Both the position numbers and the translations under genes were made by a program. Of a DNA stretch of 64,000 nucleotides, positions 45,395 through 56,700 are shown piece by piece. The DNA is from Notamacropus eugenii (lineage: Eukaryota; Chordata; Mammalia; Diprotodontia; Macropodidae): NCBI RefSeq assembly GCF_028372415.1, contig NC_092872.1, positions 514,042,224 through 514,106,223 of the forward strand, read 5' to 3'. The notes beneath the pieces were generated by a model that worked only from the letters and a program-made list of their open reading frames with translations, searched no databases and was not told the origin of the DNA. Position 1 is the stretch's first letter. Every line of letters starts with the position of its first letter.

Positions 45395-45650
45395 TAGTAA
45401 TAATAGCTAGCCTTTTCATACGGCTTTAAGGTTTACAAGGTACTTTTCAAATATTTCCTCAGATGATCCTCACAACAACTTTTAGAGTATTATTATTACC
45501 CTCATTTCAGAGGAGACTGAGGCAAACAGAAGTTTAGTGACTTACCCAAGGTCAAATGGTTCATAAATTTTTGAAATTGGATTTGAACATCTTCCTAACT
45601 CCAGCTCAGCACTCTATCTACTACACCTCCTAGCTGCCCATGAGTTCCAT
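45395..45650 (-). mobile_element. MIR-type SINE, antisense
   Basis: 'aaggtttacaaggtactttt', 'gatcctcacaacaactttta', 'agaggagactgaggcaaaca', and the right end 'ctatctactacacctcctag'. Confidence 0.8.
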
Positions 45651-46444
45651 AAGGATGGAGCAGGGAAAGGTTCCATTTATCTCTGTATCTTCCTCAGTAC
45701 TGAGCTCTTCAGGCTCTTCATGAAGTAAGCACATTTAAGATATTTGTTAAAGTTAAAGATGAAAGGAAGTATGACTCATACAGCATGCCTATTAAACTGA
45801 TGAACTACATGATTCGTGATTTTTTTTTGGTTCCCAGATAATTCATAGCTTTGTAAAAATGTGATCTTTGATTGCAAATGGTAGGTTGTGTCTTGCCACC
45901 CACCCTGGAACTAAGTGCTCTGGGACAAGAACCAAAAAAAAAAAAAAAATCAAATGAACATTTTATTATTCCATCTGTCTTTCCTGAGCAAACCAGGATC
46001 TTATTAATTTTAACTATTTCCCTCCACAGAGTCTACATTCTTTTTATTGGGCATTTAGTACCCAAAGAGGATTAAGATTATGCTTCCAAGTGAAAAGTAC
46101 AGTTCTTTTTTCTTGCAGTCACTAGGCCAAATAATCAGCCACATTTGGTGTCAGTTTACCTAATTACACAATTATCTTTAAAAATCAGCTTTTTATTTTA
46201 CAAAGTTGTCATCTTATTACATTTTGTCTACTTTACTCTCCTTCAAATCTAGGATCACCTACATAGATAATTACCATTAGTATATCAGGGAAGGCAGAGC
46301 AGCATTAGAGTAGGGAAATGGAAGGCAGTGGGAAGATAGGGAGTGAGAGAAAGGAGGGAGGGAGAGAGAAGAGCAATAATAGCCACAGGGCACGCTACCA
46401 CTCTAGCACAATGAAGTTCCTTTATGTCCTATAATGTGTTATAG
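45651..46444. other. Unassigned DNA
   Basis: 45655-45740 may be an L2 3' remnant. A 16-base A run (45934-45949) ends a short segment of unknown origin. A purine-rich stretch lies at about 46300-46375. Confidence 0.4.
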
Positions 46445-46570
46445 ATCTAGAGCAGGAAGGGACCTTAAAGGTCATGAAGTCCAAATGCCTTATTATTAGT
46501 CACACAGCTAGTAAGTATCTGAAGTAAGATTTGAATGCAGGCCTTCCTACCTCCAAACCGAGCATTCCAC
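46445..46570 (+). repeat. CR1/L3-like fragment
   Basis: 'agagcaggaagggaccttaa' and 'gtcacacagctagtaagtat'. Confidence 0.6.
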
Positions 46571-48519
46571 CCAGGAGGGGGAAGCAGGGATTTTGCTACT
46601 GGTATTTGGAAAATAATCATCTCATCTCATCAGTAAAACCCTATAGTCCTTGGTGGACTAAAAGTGGGAATGAGCATAGCTCCATCAGAGTGATGCAATG
46701 GGATGTAAAGAGTCTGGTGACTTTCAGTGCCTTTTCCTTTGTGCCTTTCGCGGAAATTTCCTTGAGTTTCCTGAGGTCTTGGGCCCTAGAGAATAATAAA
46801 AGATTTTATTTGAAAACTACAAAGCACTATATATAGGTAAGGGGTTGGGAATTACAGTTGACTTTGTCATGTCTCAAGGTATATTCCTGACCAGGCCTAC
46901 TGAACCCTTCTCTTTCCCTTAGGACACAACTGCGACAGAAGTCAGGGGACCCAGACAGCTCCTTCACAAATGGAATTCTAGCCTCCCTAAAGGAAATTGT
47001 TCTAATTCTTACCTATAGAACTATGAAAGATGAGGTGTGGTTGTCATTTTTATTTATTTTTCAAAATGTGGACTCAATACTTTTTATCTCTTGTGTAGCT
47101 TCCTGAGATATATGCTAGAATGATGGGATTAGAGAGGAAAGTCCAAAGAAAAACCAACAAAGAAGGTGACGAGGCCATCTAAGAGATATTGTCATTGATG
47201 GAGTATCCATAGGAGGTTGCTACGTATTGATGAGAATCAGGCACCTACTCATAAGCAATCCAAACACACAACTCTCTGCAAAGGTCATCAGTGTAAAAGA
47301 ACATTTGGATTTGGAAATGATTAAAGTTGTCATGGATATTTGCTAGAAGAAGGAAAAGGATGGACCTTGGTAGGATGACAAGCATACACCAAAGGCCTTG
47401 AATGTTAGCTTGGTATATTCAAAAAGAAAAGGGGCAAGGGGGAGTATTAGAGTTACACTTAGTCACTGTCACACCAAGCCCTGCCTTTTCAAGGAGAAGG
47501 TACTCTGCACTGATCAGGGCTTCCAGAGAGCAATATCTACTCTTCAGTAAGGGTAAATCTATCAGGATTTACCCTTGCCTGTCTAAGATATCCCTTAACA
47601 CTATCCAATTTCCGTTCTTTCTAATTCCATACTTAGCAAAGCAACCTTCTGATAATTAATTTGGTTTCCCAGGTTTGCCAATACAGGGAAAGGGACATGC
47701 TGACTTACTGTGCCAGTTAGATCTCTTGTTGTAAATGAATAAATTGGCTTTGGGATTTATCAATGTGTCTCCTGTGAATTTAGGAAGCATGAGGAAGTTT
47801 TCTCAGGTTTGATCACCATGGGGTAAGCTGACAACAGTGTTGCTATATCCACAACTTCACCTAAACAAAACCTTGAGCAGAGAGGACCATCCTGAGACGT
47901 GGTAACCTTGAGTTCCCCTTTCCCCCAAGGCTCTGCTAAAAATGAAAAACAAAATCTGGTTTTGGAGCCCCTTCATGCTAGTTTGTGGTAGGCTGCCTCT
48001 GCTCTAGACCAGATTCCTCCTGCCTATTTCTGCCCCCACCCCTTAATTCTCATGCTTCAGGATTATATTCAACCAACCATCTCTGGATAGTTTCTGGTGT
48101 CTCCTTACATGTGACATCAGAGTTAGGAACCCAGTTAAAGAGGACTGAATGAGAACTTCCCTCCCCCCTATAAAATGCATGTACTTTTACCTACATAGAA
48201 GAGTTGCATTGATGCTTAATGTGCAGAAGACAAAGGATTCAGGTATCATATACCTACACCAGGAGAAATGATTACAGTTTGGCCAAATCAGAGAGACTGC
48301 CACGGGACTCTTGTCATTACTACCCCTTTCTTCTCCTGTCAGGGCCTGAAAAACATTGCACCCAAGACCCGTTCATATTCTCCTTCCTCCAATGCCTAAG
48401 ACCCAGACTCATTCTCCGCCCTAAAACCCACTTCTGTTTTCACTGTTATCCCCTGTTTCTACCCCTGGGTGTCTAATTTTAGGCCATGGGCCTTTCATTG
48501 TGTATGTTAAAATGATTCA
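46571..48519. other. Unassigned DNA, no gene recognised
   Basis: Repeat-poor. It contains a small perfect hairpin at 47549-47576 (11-bp stem, 6-nt loop). Short open frames (46531-46836, 47402-47659, 48219-48476) show no domain. Confidence 0.4.
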
Positions 48520-48640
48520 CAATAAAGAAGAGCACACATTGCTCTATTGGACAGAGAGCCAGCCTTTGGATCAGGAAGCCCTATTTGGGTCACAATTCTA
48601 ACATATCCTGTGTAATCCTGGGCAAGTTACTTGAGCTTTC
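48520..48640 (+). mobile_element. MIR-type SINE fragment
   Basis: 'attggacagagagccagcct' and 'ctgggcaagttacttgagct' mark a degraded SINE head and body. Confidence 0.55.
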
Positions 48641-49199
48641 AGTGACCCAGGCAGCTTTCTAAGGCTATAGAGTGTACAGCAGATGCAGATCTACATTGGT
48701 AGGTGTGCCATCAAATGGAATTCTCCATGCCAGTGAAAATCACTGGTCCCTTCCAAATAAATTTGTAAAAGATCTATTGCTTTAAATATTACTGTCCTGT
48801 TTAAAATTTGGAGAGGTAACTCCTTTAAGTCTCTAAACAACTAGAAGAGACCAGTGCACTAGGCATCTACTTGAATTTCCAGGTGTGGAAAGCGAGACTG
48901 TTAGCTGGAAAAAGAGAAATGTAGGTTTGATGACAGCTCCTCTCTTTAAGGAAAAGACTGCTAAGTCTTTTAGTAAGATCCCACCTGTCTCAAATGGTTA
49001 CTATAAAGCTATAATGGTCTTTATCTTCCAAATCTTCATTCAAATGGTCTTTCATGAGGAACAGTGGTTCAGGAGAACACACAGTAGGTAAGAAGAGTTT
49101 AAAGGGGTGAGGACATTGCGACTAGGAATAGGAAGTCAATAATAGAAAGTGTAACCTTGAGTAAGTCAGAAGCAAAATGGCTCCCTTCCCAGACAGAAG
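48641..49199. other. Unassigned DNA
   Basis: Nothing recognised. Confidence 0.4.
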
Positions 49200-49445
49200 C
49201 ATAGAATCAGAACTAAAAAGGGACCTTAGAAATGGTCTTATCTAGTGTAGACCTCTCATTCTACAGATAAAGAACTCAAAGCTCAGAGAAGTGGACTTAT
49301 TTTCCTGGTATTCCACAGTAAGTTGATGGAAGGTCCAGAACTGGATGGCACCTTGGGGATTATGTGGTCCAACAATCTTATTTTAAAGAGGAGGAAGCCG
49401 GAACCCAGATCTCCTGACTTGTTCCTATAGTGCACAGAGGCTCCC
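49200..49445 (+). repeat. Two tandem CR1/L3-like fragments
   Basis: Copy one: 'aactaaaaagggaccttaga'. Copy two: 'actggatggcaccttgggga' with 'ggaacccagatctcctgact'. Both begin with the same motif. Confidence 0.55.
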
Positions 49446-50194
49446 TTTCTAGGAAAGCAAGAATATTTTCTCTGGTGTCATTCATTCAGAGATGATATAA
49501 CCCTAGAGGAGTACCTTGGCCTCCCTAGCTGTTGCATAACAAATGGCTCACCCCACCATCAGTCCTGTGCACTGCTTTACAATTCTTCAATAGGAGAGTG
49601 AGTCGACAACAACAAATCTCTCTTCCTTCAGCTGCTTCTTTGAATTAATGCTTTGCCGCGTTTTGTTTTATGCTATCTCTGGGGAGGAGTGAATATGTCA
49701 TTGTAATTAACTCATCTGATGAGGGAGGTCTCGTTTATTTCTCCTACAAAATAACAGGTGGTGGGAGAGTTCTAGTACATTACAATGATATGAATTGCAT
49801 TTAGAATAAATCACATTAAATAAATAAGGAAACAAAATGACTTTAAGGTACAATTTTTTTATTGTTTTAAATTAAGCCTTAGGAGTGAGCAGCTGCATGT
49901 TGACTGCCAATGTGGGACTAGGTAACATCTCTGCTTTCCCCTCAATCCCCTTGTCCCCTCAGAGATCACATTACTAGAAAGGTTTAATGACAAGATTGCT
50001 CTCAAGTTCAGACTACTTTGGGCAGCACAAAATTGTGTCCCTGTGGGGCAAGGGGTCTGACTTAGCAAATAATGCTGCATGAGGCTCAAGGAGGATTTCT
50101 CTTTTACTACATCATTCCTGGGAACATCTGAAATAAGTAGAAGCTGATGGCAGGGGGATTTCTTTTGGTCTTTTTAGGGGCTTTCTAATAGACT
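49446..50194. other. Unassigned, possibly conserved non-coding DNA
   Basis: Around 49640-49830 sequence is non-repetitive with TTGTAATTAA, CATCTG and TGCATTTAG words. No gene seen. Confidence 0.3.
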
Positions 50195-50355
50195 GTCATA
50201 AGATTTAGAAGTCAGAAGGACCATAGAGTCTTCCTTTTACAAGTAAGGGAACTGAGAATAAGAGAGGGAAAGTGACTTGCTTAAGGTCACACCAGTAGTA
50301 AAGATAAGAGATTACATTCAAATCCATGTCTTCTGTCTCCAAATCCAGATACTGG
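50195..50355 (+). repeat. CR1/L3-like fragment
   Basis: 'agaaggaccatagagtcttc', 'taagggaactgagaataaga', 'gacttgcttaaggtcacacc'. Confidence 0.6.
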
Positions 50356-50727
50356 TGTATGGGAGGTCAATGGATACTCAATCTAGCCATTTTTGGCGGT
50401 GTTTAGTGGGTTCAGGGGAGTATAGTGCTTGGTGTGGAATTTGTAAGACTAGGCAGAGCATGAGCAGAGGAGACATCAGCTGAGGGTGAGAACAAATGTT
50501 GCTGTGGCATTGGTACCATTGGTCCAAGGTTATCTCCCTTTGTCTGTGGAGGTGCTTATGTTCCTTGTTATTCTTCCTAATCTGTACACACCTTAGCCAA
50601 TAGGGGAAGCAAATGGTAACAGATCTACGACATCAAATCCAGCTTAATACTCTGTGAATGGTGCCAACTGAAGGTATTCCTGTTTGCCATCCCTAGACAA
50701 AAGTATTCACTGCAGGACTACTTTATT
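50356..50727. other. Unassigned DNA
   Basis: Nothing recognised. Confidence 0.4.
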
Positions 50728-50858
50728 ATTTTAATAGATTTAATTTAATTTTTTCAGTGAACAAAAGCCTATTTTCTCTCTCTCCCATCACCACCCATCC
50801 TCCAAATGGGGGCAAAAATCCTTATAACAAATCTGAGTAGTTAAGCAAAACTAATTGA
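50728..50858 (-). mobile_element. Short L1 3' end fragment
   Basis: 'ttaatttaattttttcagtg' then 'ccaaatgggggcaaaaatcc' and 'tagttaagcaaaactaa' resemble the terminal 3' UTR of a marsupial L1 in antisense. It sits beside the HAL1 insertion site. Confidence 0.5.
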
Positions 50859-51712
50859 CTGAATTTACTTTTCTTTTTTTTTATTGTATTTATTAATTTA
50901 TTTTTAGATTTCGACATTCATTTGCCCAAAATTTTAAGTTCCAATTTTTCTCCCCATCTCTCCTCTCCCCCCACCTCAAAATACCTTGTATTCTGATTAC
51001 CCTTTCCCTCAATGTACCCTCCCTTCTATCACACGCCAACCTTCCCTTATCGCCCATCTTCTCTCTTTTCTTGTAGGGCAAGATAAATTTCTATATCCCA
51101 TTACCTGTGTTTCTTATTTCACAGTTCTATGCAATAACAATTCTCAACATTCATTTCTAATACTTTGAATTCCAACTTCTCTCCCTCCCTTCCTCCCTCC
51201 CTTCCCATGCCCACTGAGAAGGCAAGCAATTCAATACAGGCTATATATGTGTCATTTTGCAAAAGACTTCCATAGTAATCATGTTGTGTAATACTAATTA
51301 TATGGCCTTCTATCCTACCCTGTCCCCCTCCCTTTTCTTATTCTCTCATTTGACCTTGTCCCTTCCCAAAAGTGTTTACTTCTAGTTACTCCATTCTCCC
51401 ATTTGCTCTCCCTTGTACCATCCCCCTCACCCCACTTGTCCCCTCCTCCCCTACTTTCTTGTAGTGTAAGTTAGATTTTCATACCAAATTTAGTCAGCAT
51501 GTTATTTCCTCCTTAAGCCATATGTGAAGAGGGTAAGCTTCACTTTTCCCCTCTTACCTTCTCCCTTTTCTCCTCCATTGAAGAAGATTTTTCTTATCCC
51601 TTTTATGAGTGATAGCATGCTCCATTCCGTTTCTCCCTTTCTCTTCCCAGTATTTTCCTCCCTCACCTTTTAATTTTTTTAATGGATATCATCTCTTCTG
51701 ATTCAATTCAAC

Positions 51713-51769
51713 CTGTGTGTGTGTGTGTGTGTGTGCGTGTGTGTGTGTATGTATGTATGTATGTAGGTA
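51713..51769. repeat. (TG)n/(TATG)n microsatellite inside HAL1 copy 3
   Basis: The same dinucleotide repeat occurs at the matching place in HAL1 copy 1 (10127-10160), just before 'aatcccacc'-like text. Confidence 0.9.
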
Positions 51770-51924
51770 TAATCCCTCCACCTACCCAAATACTGAGAAA
51801 AGTCTCAAGGGTTACAAATATTATCTTTCCATGTAGGAATGTAAACAGCTCAGCTTTAGAAAGTCTTTTATAATTTCTCTTTCCTGTTTACCTTTTCATG
51901 CTTCTCTTGATTCTTGTGTTTGAA

Positions 51925-52904
51925 AGTCAAATTTTCTATTCAGTTCTTGTCTTTTCATCATGAATGCTTGAAAGCTCTCTATATTATTAATGACCATTTA
52001 TTCCCTTGAAGTACTATACTCAGTTTTTCTGGGTAGGTGATTCTTGGTTTTAATCCCAGTTCCTTTGACTTTTGGAATATCCTATTCCAAGTCCTTCAGT
52101 CCCTTAATGTGGAAGCTGCCAGATCCTGTGTTATCCTGATTGTATTTCTACAATACTCAAATTATTTCTTTCTAGCTGCTTGCAATATTTTCTCCTTTAC
52201 CTGGGAACTCTGAAATTTGGCCACAATATTCCTAGGAGTTTCTCTTTTTGGATCTCTTTCAGGAGATGATTAGTGGATTCTTTCAATATTTATTTTGCCC
52301 TCTGGTTCTAGAATATTAGGGCAGTTTTCCTTGATAATTTCATGGAAGATAATGTCTAGGCTTTTCTTTTTATCATGGCTTTCAGGTAATCCCATAATTA
52401 TTAAATTGTCTCTCCTGGATCTATTTTCCAGGTCAGTTGCTTTTCCAATGAGATGGTTCACATTTTCTTCTATTTTTTCAAAATTTTGGTTTGTTTTCTA
52501 ACTTCTTGGTTTATCTCATAGTCATTAGCTTCCCTGAATTCAATTCTCTCTTTTAAAGGACTATTTTGTTCAGTGAGCTTTTGAACTTTCTTTTCCATTT
52601 GGCCAATTCTGCTTTTACTCATTGGCTTTTTGGACCTCTTTTCCCAATTGAGTTAGCATCTTTTTAAAGGTGTTATTTTCCTCAGCATTTTTTAAATTCT
52701 CCTTTAGCAGGCTGCTGACATGCTTTTCAAGCTCTTCTATGGCCTGAGACCATTTCATATTCATTTTGGAGGTACTGGAGGCAGAGACCTTGCCTTCTTC
52801 TGACAGTGTGTCTTGTTCTTCCTCATCTGAAAAGATGGAAGGAGACACCTGTTCACCAAGAAGGTAACCTTTTTTGTTCTTATTTTTTTCCCTTTTTTGG
52901 GCAT
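51925..52904 (-). pseudogene. HAL1 copy 3 ORF1, broken
   Basis: The start ATG lies at 52904-52902 (MPKKGKK-like). A frameshift in the following A-rich run puts the next part in another frame. Pieces: 52848-52615 (SPSIFSDEEEQDTLSEEGKV and a coiled coil) and 52461-52270 (IGKATDLENRSRRDNLIIMG and SLDIIFHEIIKENCPNILEP). Confidence 0.8.
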
Positions 52905-53689
52905 TTTCTCAGGCAGTTATTTGACTTCTGAATCCTTCATCAAGAGGAGGTCCTAGTGCTCCTCCTCTCCCCAGTACTGTGATCAAGTCTGAGATTCAGA
53001 TCAGCTGCTCAACTCCCCCAGGGGCTTTGGGTGGGAATGGAGCCACCACTGAGGGCTGAAGTTCAGATCAGCTGCTCAATTCTGCCAGAGGCTTTAAGCT
53101 GAGCTGCCTGGACAATGGACCCAGGCTGCTTCCATGTAGTTGCCCACTGCCCACTGCTGCTGCTGGTGCTGCCACCACCTGGTGCCAGTGCTGGGGGAAC
53201 CCCATTCCCCTCTCTCCCAGCTGGGAAAGCCCTCTCACACTGACCTTTGGAGCTTTCTTTGTCACTTGTGGGTTGAGGGATATGGGACCCTCCCTGCTGA
53301 GAATTCTGCCCTGGAGGTCTGTTCAGGTCCTGTTCCTCCCAGTGTCATGTGGCCAGGGTTGGGCACTGCTCCACTCAGAATCCCGTGAGGTAGACCTTTC
53401 CTGCTAGCCTTCCAGGTTACGTTTGGCTGGAAACTTCTTTCACTCTGTTGTTCTGTGGCTTCTACTGCTCTAGAATTTGTTGAGAGTGATTTCTTACAGG
53501 TATTTTGTGGGCTGTGGTGGAAGCACTAGAGTATACGTATCTTTCTACTTCACCCTCTTGGCTCCTCCCTGAACTTACTTTTCATGGAGTAATATGCAGC
53601 ACAAGTTAATTTCAATTTATCCTTTCTTCTCAAGTATCTTCATCTTATGTAACTTGTAATTTAAACAACAGAACTAAATATAGAGATAA

Positions 53690-53930
53690 CTGTGGGCAAT
53701 ATTTATAAAGTATTCATTTCTACAGGAAGCCTTTTCTAATCTCTATTAATTTTGCGTCTTCCCTTAATTATTTCCAGTATATACTCTATATCTTGTTTGT
53801 ACATAGTTGTTTGCATATTGCTTTATTCATTAGACTGTGGACTCCCTGAGAACAGGAATTATATATCTCTGATATGTAGCACAATACCTGGCACATTGCC
53901 GAAACTTAATAAATGTTTATTGACTGAATG
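53690..53930 (+). repeat. L2 LINE 3' end
   Basis: 'actgtggactccctgagaac' and 'caatacctggcacattgccg' followed by 'cttaataaatgtttattg'. Confidence 0.85.
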
Positions 53931-53984
53931 CTACCTAAAAACTTAATAATTCTATTTTCACATTATAAATTGTATTATGATCAT

Positions 53985-54130
53985 CTGTGCATATGTCTGA
54001 CCTCACTCTCTAGACTTTTAAGCTCTTTGAAGACCAGGATTGTATCTTTGTTATTCACTTTATTGTATTTCCCAATATCTGATGCAATGATCTATACACA
54101 CTAAGCACTTAATATACTGTATTAGAACCA
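53985..54130 (+). repeat. L2 LINE 3' end
   Basis: 'aagctctttgaagaccagga' then 'cactaagcacttaatatact'. Confidence 0.65.
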
Positions 54131-54324
54131 ACAAGTAACAGCAACATAAAAATGAGTAGATGGAGACAGAACAAAACTCTTTGTTAAGAACCATGGAAAC
54201 TTTGAACTAGAAGAGATTCAGTGGACATCTCTACAGGAATCACCTCTAGAGTATTTCAAAGAAATGTTCATCCAGTCTTTGTGCATTGGGAAAATCCAGA
54301 TGTGGTTTGGAGAGATCAGATTCA

Positions 54325-54490
54325 AATCAAGCCAATTCAATTCAATAAGCACTTATGGAGTTCTTGCTATGTAGCAGGCACTCTGCTAGGCTCTGGAAAT
54401 GCTGAGACAACCCTCCTCCCAAGTCCCTGCCCTCAAGGAGTTTATAGTCTACTGGGGAAAATCAACATATACATACAAACATATGGTAGA
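54325..54490 (-). repeat. Antisense L2 3' end
   Basis: 'caataagcacttatggagtt', 'gcaggcactctgctaggctc', 'ctgccctcaaggagtttata'. Confidence 0.85.
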
Positions 54491-54509
54491 TATGTGCACT
54501 CTAGATAAA

Positions 54510-54700
54510 TAGATAGTGGTATAGTGGATAGAATGCGGAAAGATATTGGAAAGACCTGGGTTCATATCCCTCATCTGGCACTTCCCACATGATCATGATA
54601 AAGTCACTTAGCCCTGAAAGCTTATCTATAAAGTAAGGGTGTTTGACTGAATGGTCCCAAAGGTCCTTTGTAGTTTTAAATCTATAACCCTATGAGTCTA
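54510..54700 (+). mobile_element. MIR-type SINE
   Basis: 'agtggtatagtggatagaat' and 'gacctgggttcatatccctc' mark box A and box B regions. Confidence 0.75.
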
Positions 54701-54848
54701 TTATTCATATTGGACCCACACTAGAAGCCTCTCTAAGTCAATTCCATGGCAGAACTAAACACCAAAGTAGAGCTTTAGGGGTGGACTAATTCCTTGCTGA
54801 TGTATAAGCTAGCAATAATATGACCAAGCCTTTTCTTCCCAAAATATT

Positions 54849-55481
54849 TTTAATGTATTTAATGTATTTAAATTTAGTTTTCAACATTCACTTTTATAAG
54901 ATATGGAGTTCTAAATTCTCCACCTCCCCCCCACCCAAGACAGCATGCAACTTGATACAGGTTATACATGTACAATCACATTAAACATATTTCCACATTA
55001 GTCATGCTGTAAAAGAAGAATCTGAGCAAAAGGGGAAAACCACAAGAGAGAAAAAACAAAAGAGAAAATAGTCTGCTTTGATCTGTATTCAGACTCCATA
55101 GTTCTTTCTCTGGGTATGGATAGCATTTTCCATCATGAATCTTTTGGAACTATCTTAGATCATTGCATTTCTGAGAAGAACTAAGTCTAACAAAGTTGGT
55201 CATCACATAATGTTGTTGTTATTCTGTACAGTGTTCTCCTGGTTCTGCTCACTTCACTCAGAATCAGTTCAAGCAAGTCTTTCCAGGTTTTTCTGAAATT
55301 TGCCTACTCACCATTTCTTAAGGAACAATAGTATTCCATTACATTCACATACCACAACTTGTTCAACCATTCCCACTTGGTGGGCATTCCCTCAGTTTCC
55401 AAGTCTTTGCCCTCACAAAAAGAGCTGCTATAAATATTTTTGTATATGTGAGTCATTTTTCTTTTTTTGTGATGTCTTTGT
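54849..55481 (-). mobile_element. 5'-truncated L1 insertion
   Basis: The L1 3' UTR and ORF2 C-terminal end on the minus strand ('tcaaccattcccacttggtg', 'gttctgctcacttcactcag' on plus). Flanked by ttcccaaaatatt (54836-54848) and ttcccaaaaatatt (55482-55495), a target duplication with one indel. Confidence 0.8.
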
Positions 55482-55654
55482 TTCCCAAAAATATTAAAGT
55501 ATTTAAAATTAATATGTTAAATATTAAAATGCATTTTCTATGTCTAGCAATGGATTTCCTACTTAATCTGCAAATTAATATTTTTAAACTGAGCATTTTC
55601 ATTATTTTGACTGTAGTTGGGCTCAGAGACATTCATTGTTTCCCTTTTTGTGAG

Positions 55655-55842
55655 CCCATGAGAGTACTGATCATAATAGAACAAACATCTTACCTGAATC
55701 TAGTCCAAAACATTTCTACCCTGAAGATGATGCCTATAATGAAAATCTGCCTTTTGCAAATGACTCATTGTGTGAAGATGGTGTTGAAGATGTTGGAAAC
55801 CAGGCTGGTGTATATATGAAAATGAAATTAATCCATAGGAAG
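55655..55842 (+). other. Possible orphan exon (188 nt)
   Basis: A pyrimidine-rich acceptor-like stretch (gtttccctttttgtgag) ends at 55654. A strong donor-like AAG|GTGAGG lies at 55842/55843. Between them a 62-codon frame is open: it includes ILPESSPKHFYPEDDAYNEN and LCEDGVEDVG, an acidic, non-repetitive peptide. I do not recognise the protein. Alternatives are a decayed gene fragment or chance; the 1-kb region carries no recognised transposon. Confidence 0.25.
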
Positions 55843-56284
55843 GTGAGGATCAGCAGTCTATCAGAGCAGAGCTGTTTGATAATAATGGGATTGAAGAAAC
55901 AGGCGGTGCCTGGGAAACACATAAAAGTGCAGGAAATGGCAACGGAAATAATGAATTAATAACTATTTCAAGAGAAGGCAGGGCAAGAGTCAGCAGCAGA
56001 CAAAGGAAAAATATTATGTCAGGAAATGATAGGGGAAGGATGGCCATGACTAAGCCCAAAGTTGGCTGTGAATTGAAAGAGTGAAGAAATGTAACAGATG
56101 CTCCCAATTTCAGATCACTAAATCTACTCCTAATAGCTATCTCTATTTCATTTCTTTGTTGTGTCTCTTTGCCCTCTGCCAGTTGAGCTGACTGGCGAAA
56201 TCTAGTGTGTGAACTGATTGGATTTGATTCTTATATGCTAGTTTGGATTCCAGGTTATTGGTCCGAACTCCCAAGTAGTTCATT
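55843..56284. other. Unassigned DNA
   Basis: Nothing recognised. Frames on both strands show no domain. Confidence 0.35.
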
Positions 56285-56445
56285 GGATTTTGAACTGGAA
56301 CAGACCTTAGAGATCAAGTGTGATTCCCCTCATTTTACAGACGAGAAAACCAAGGGCCACAATCCCTTGCTTCACACAGATAGCAAGTAGGGAAAAATAG
56401 GCTTCAAAATGAGGTTTTCTGACTCCAAATTCAGTGCTCTTTCTA
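56285..56445 (+). repeat. CR1/L3-like fragment
   Basis: 'ttgaactggaacagacctta', 'tcccctcattttacagacga', 'ctgactccaaattcagtgct'. Confidence 0.6.
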
Positions 56446-56700
56446 GTTCACTGTTGTTATTGTTATTTAGTCGTTTCAGTCCTATCTGACCCTTCTTTTG
56501 TGGTTTTCTTGGCAAAGATACTAGATTAGTTTGCCATTTCCTTCTCTAGTTCATTTTACAGGTGAAGAAACTGAGGCAGAGAGGGTTAAGGGACTTGCCC
56601 AGGGTCCCACAGTTAGTAAGTGTCTGAAGCTGGATTTGAACTTACAAACATGAGTCTTTCTGACTCCAGGCCCAATGCTCTGTCTACCTACCTGCTCTTC
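56446..56700 (-). mobile_element. tRNA-headed SINE with RTE-like tail, antisense
   Basis: The left end 'ttatttagtcgtttcagtcc' is the reverse of an RTE-like GACTGAAACGACT tail. Then 'ggttttcttggcaaagatac', 'aagggacttgcccagggtcc', 'ggatttgaacttac' and a degraded head. Same family as 41115-41370. Confidence 0.8.

Larger units (their letters stand above)
50874..53569 (-). mobile_element. HAL1 copy 3 with target duplication
   Basis: 2.7 kb on the minus strand, flanked by tgaatttacttttc (50860-50873) and tgaacttacttttc (53570-53583), 13 of 14 identical. Layout matches copy 1: 5' UTR with a CCAAGAGGGTG start, ORF1, spacer, purine-rich 3' region and poly-A (plus-strand T run near 50874). No ORF2. 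The flank mismatch and broken ORF1 make it older than copy 1. Confidence 0.9.

Noticed and set aside
45880..45950. 5S rRNA-derived insertion
   Set aside because: Only a short stretch (gccacccaccctggaac) faintly resembles the 5S start; the rest does not follow 5S.
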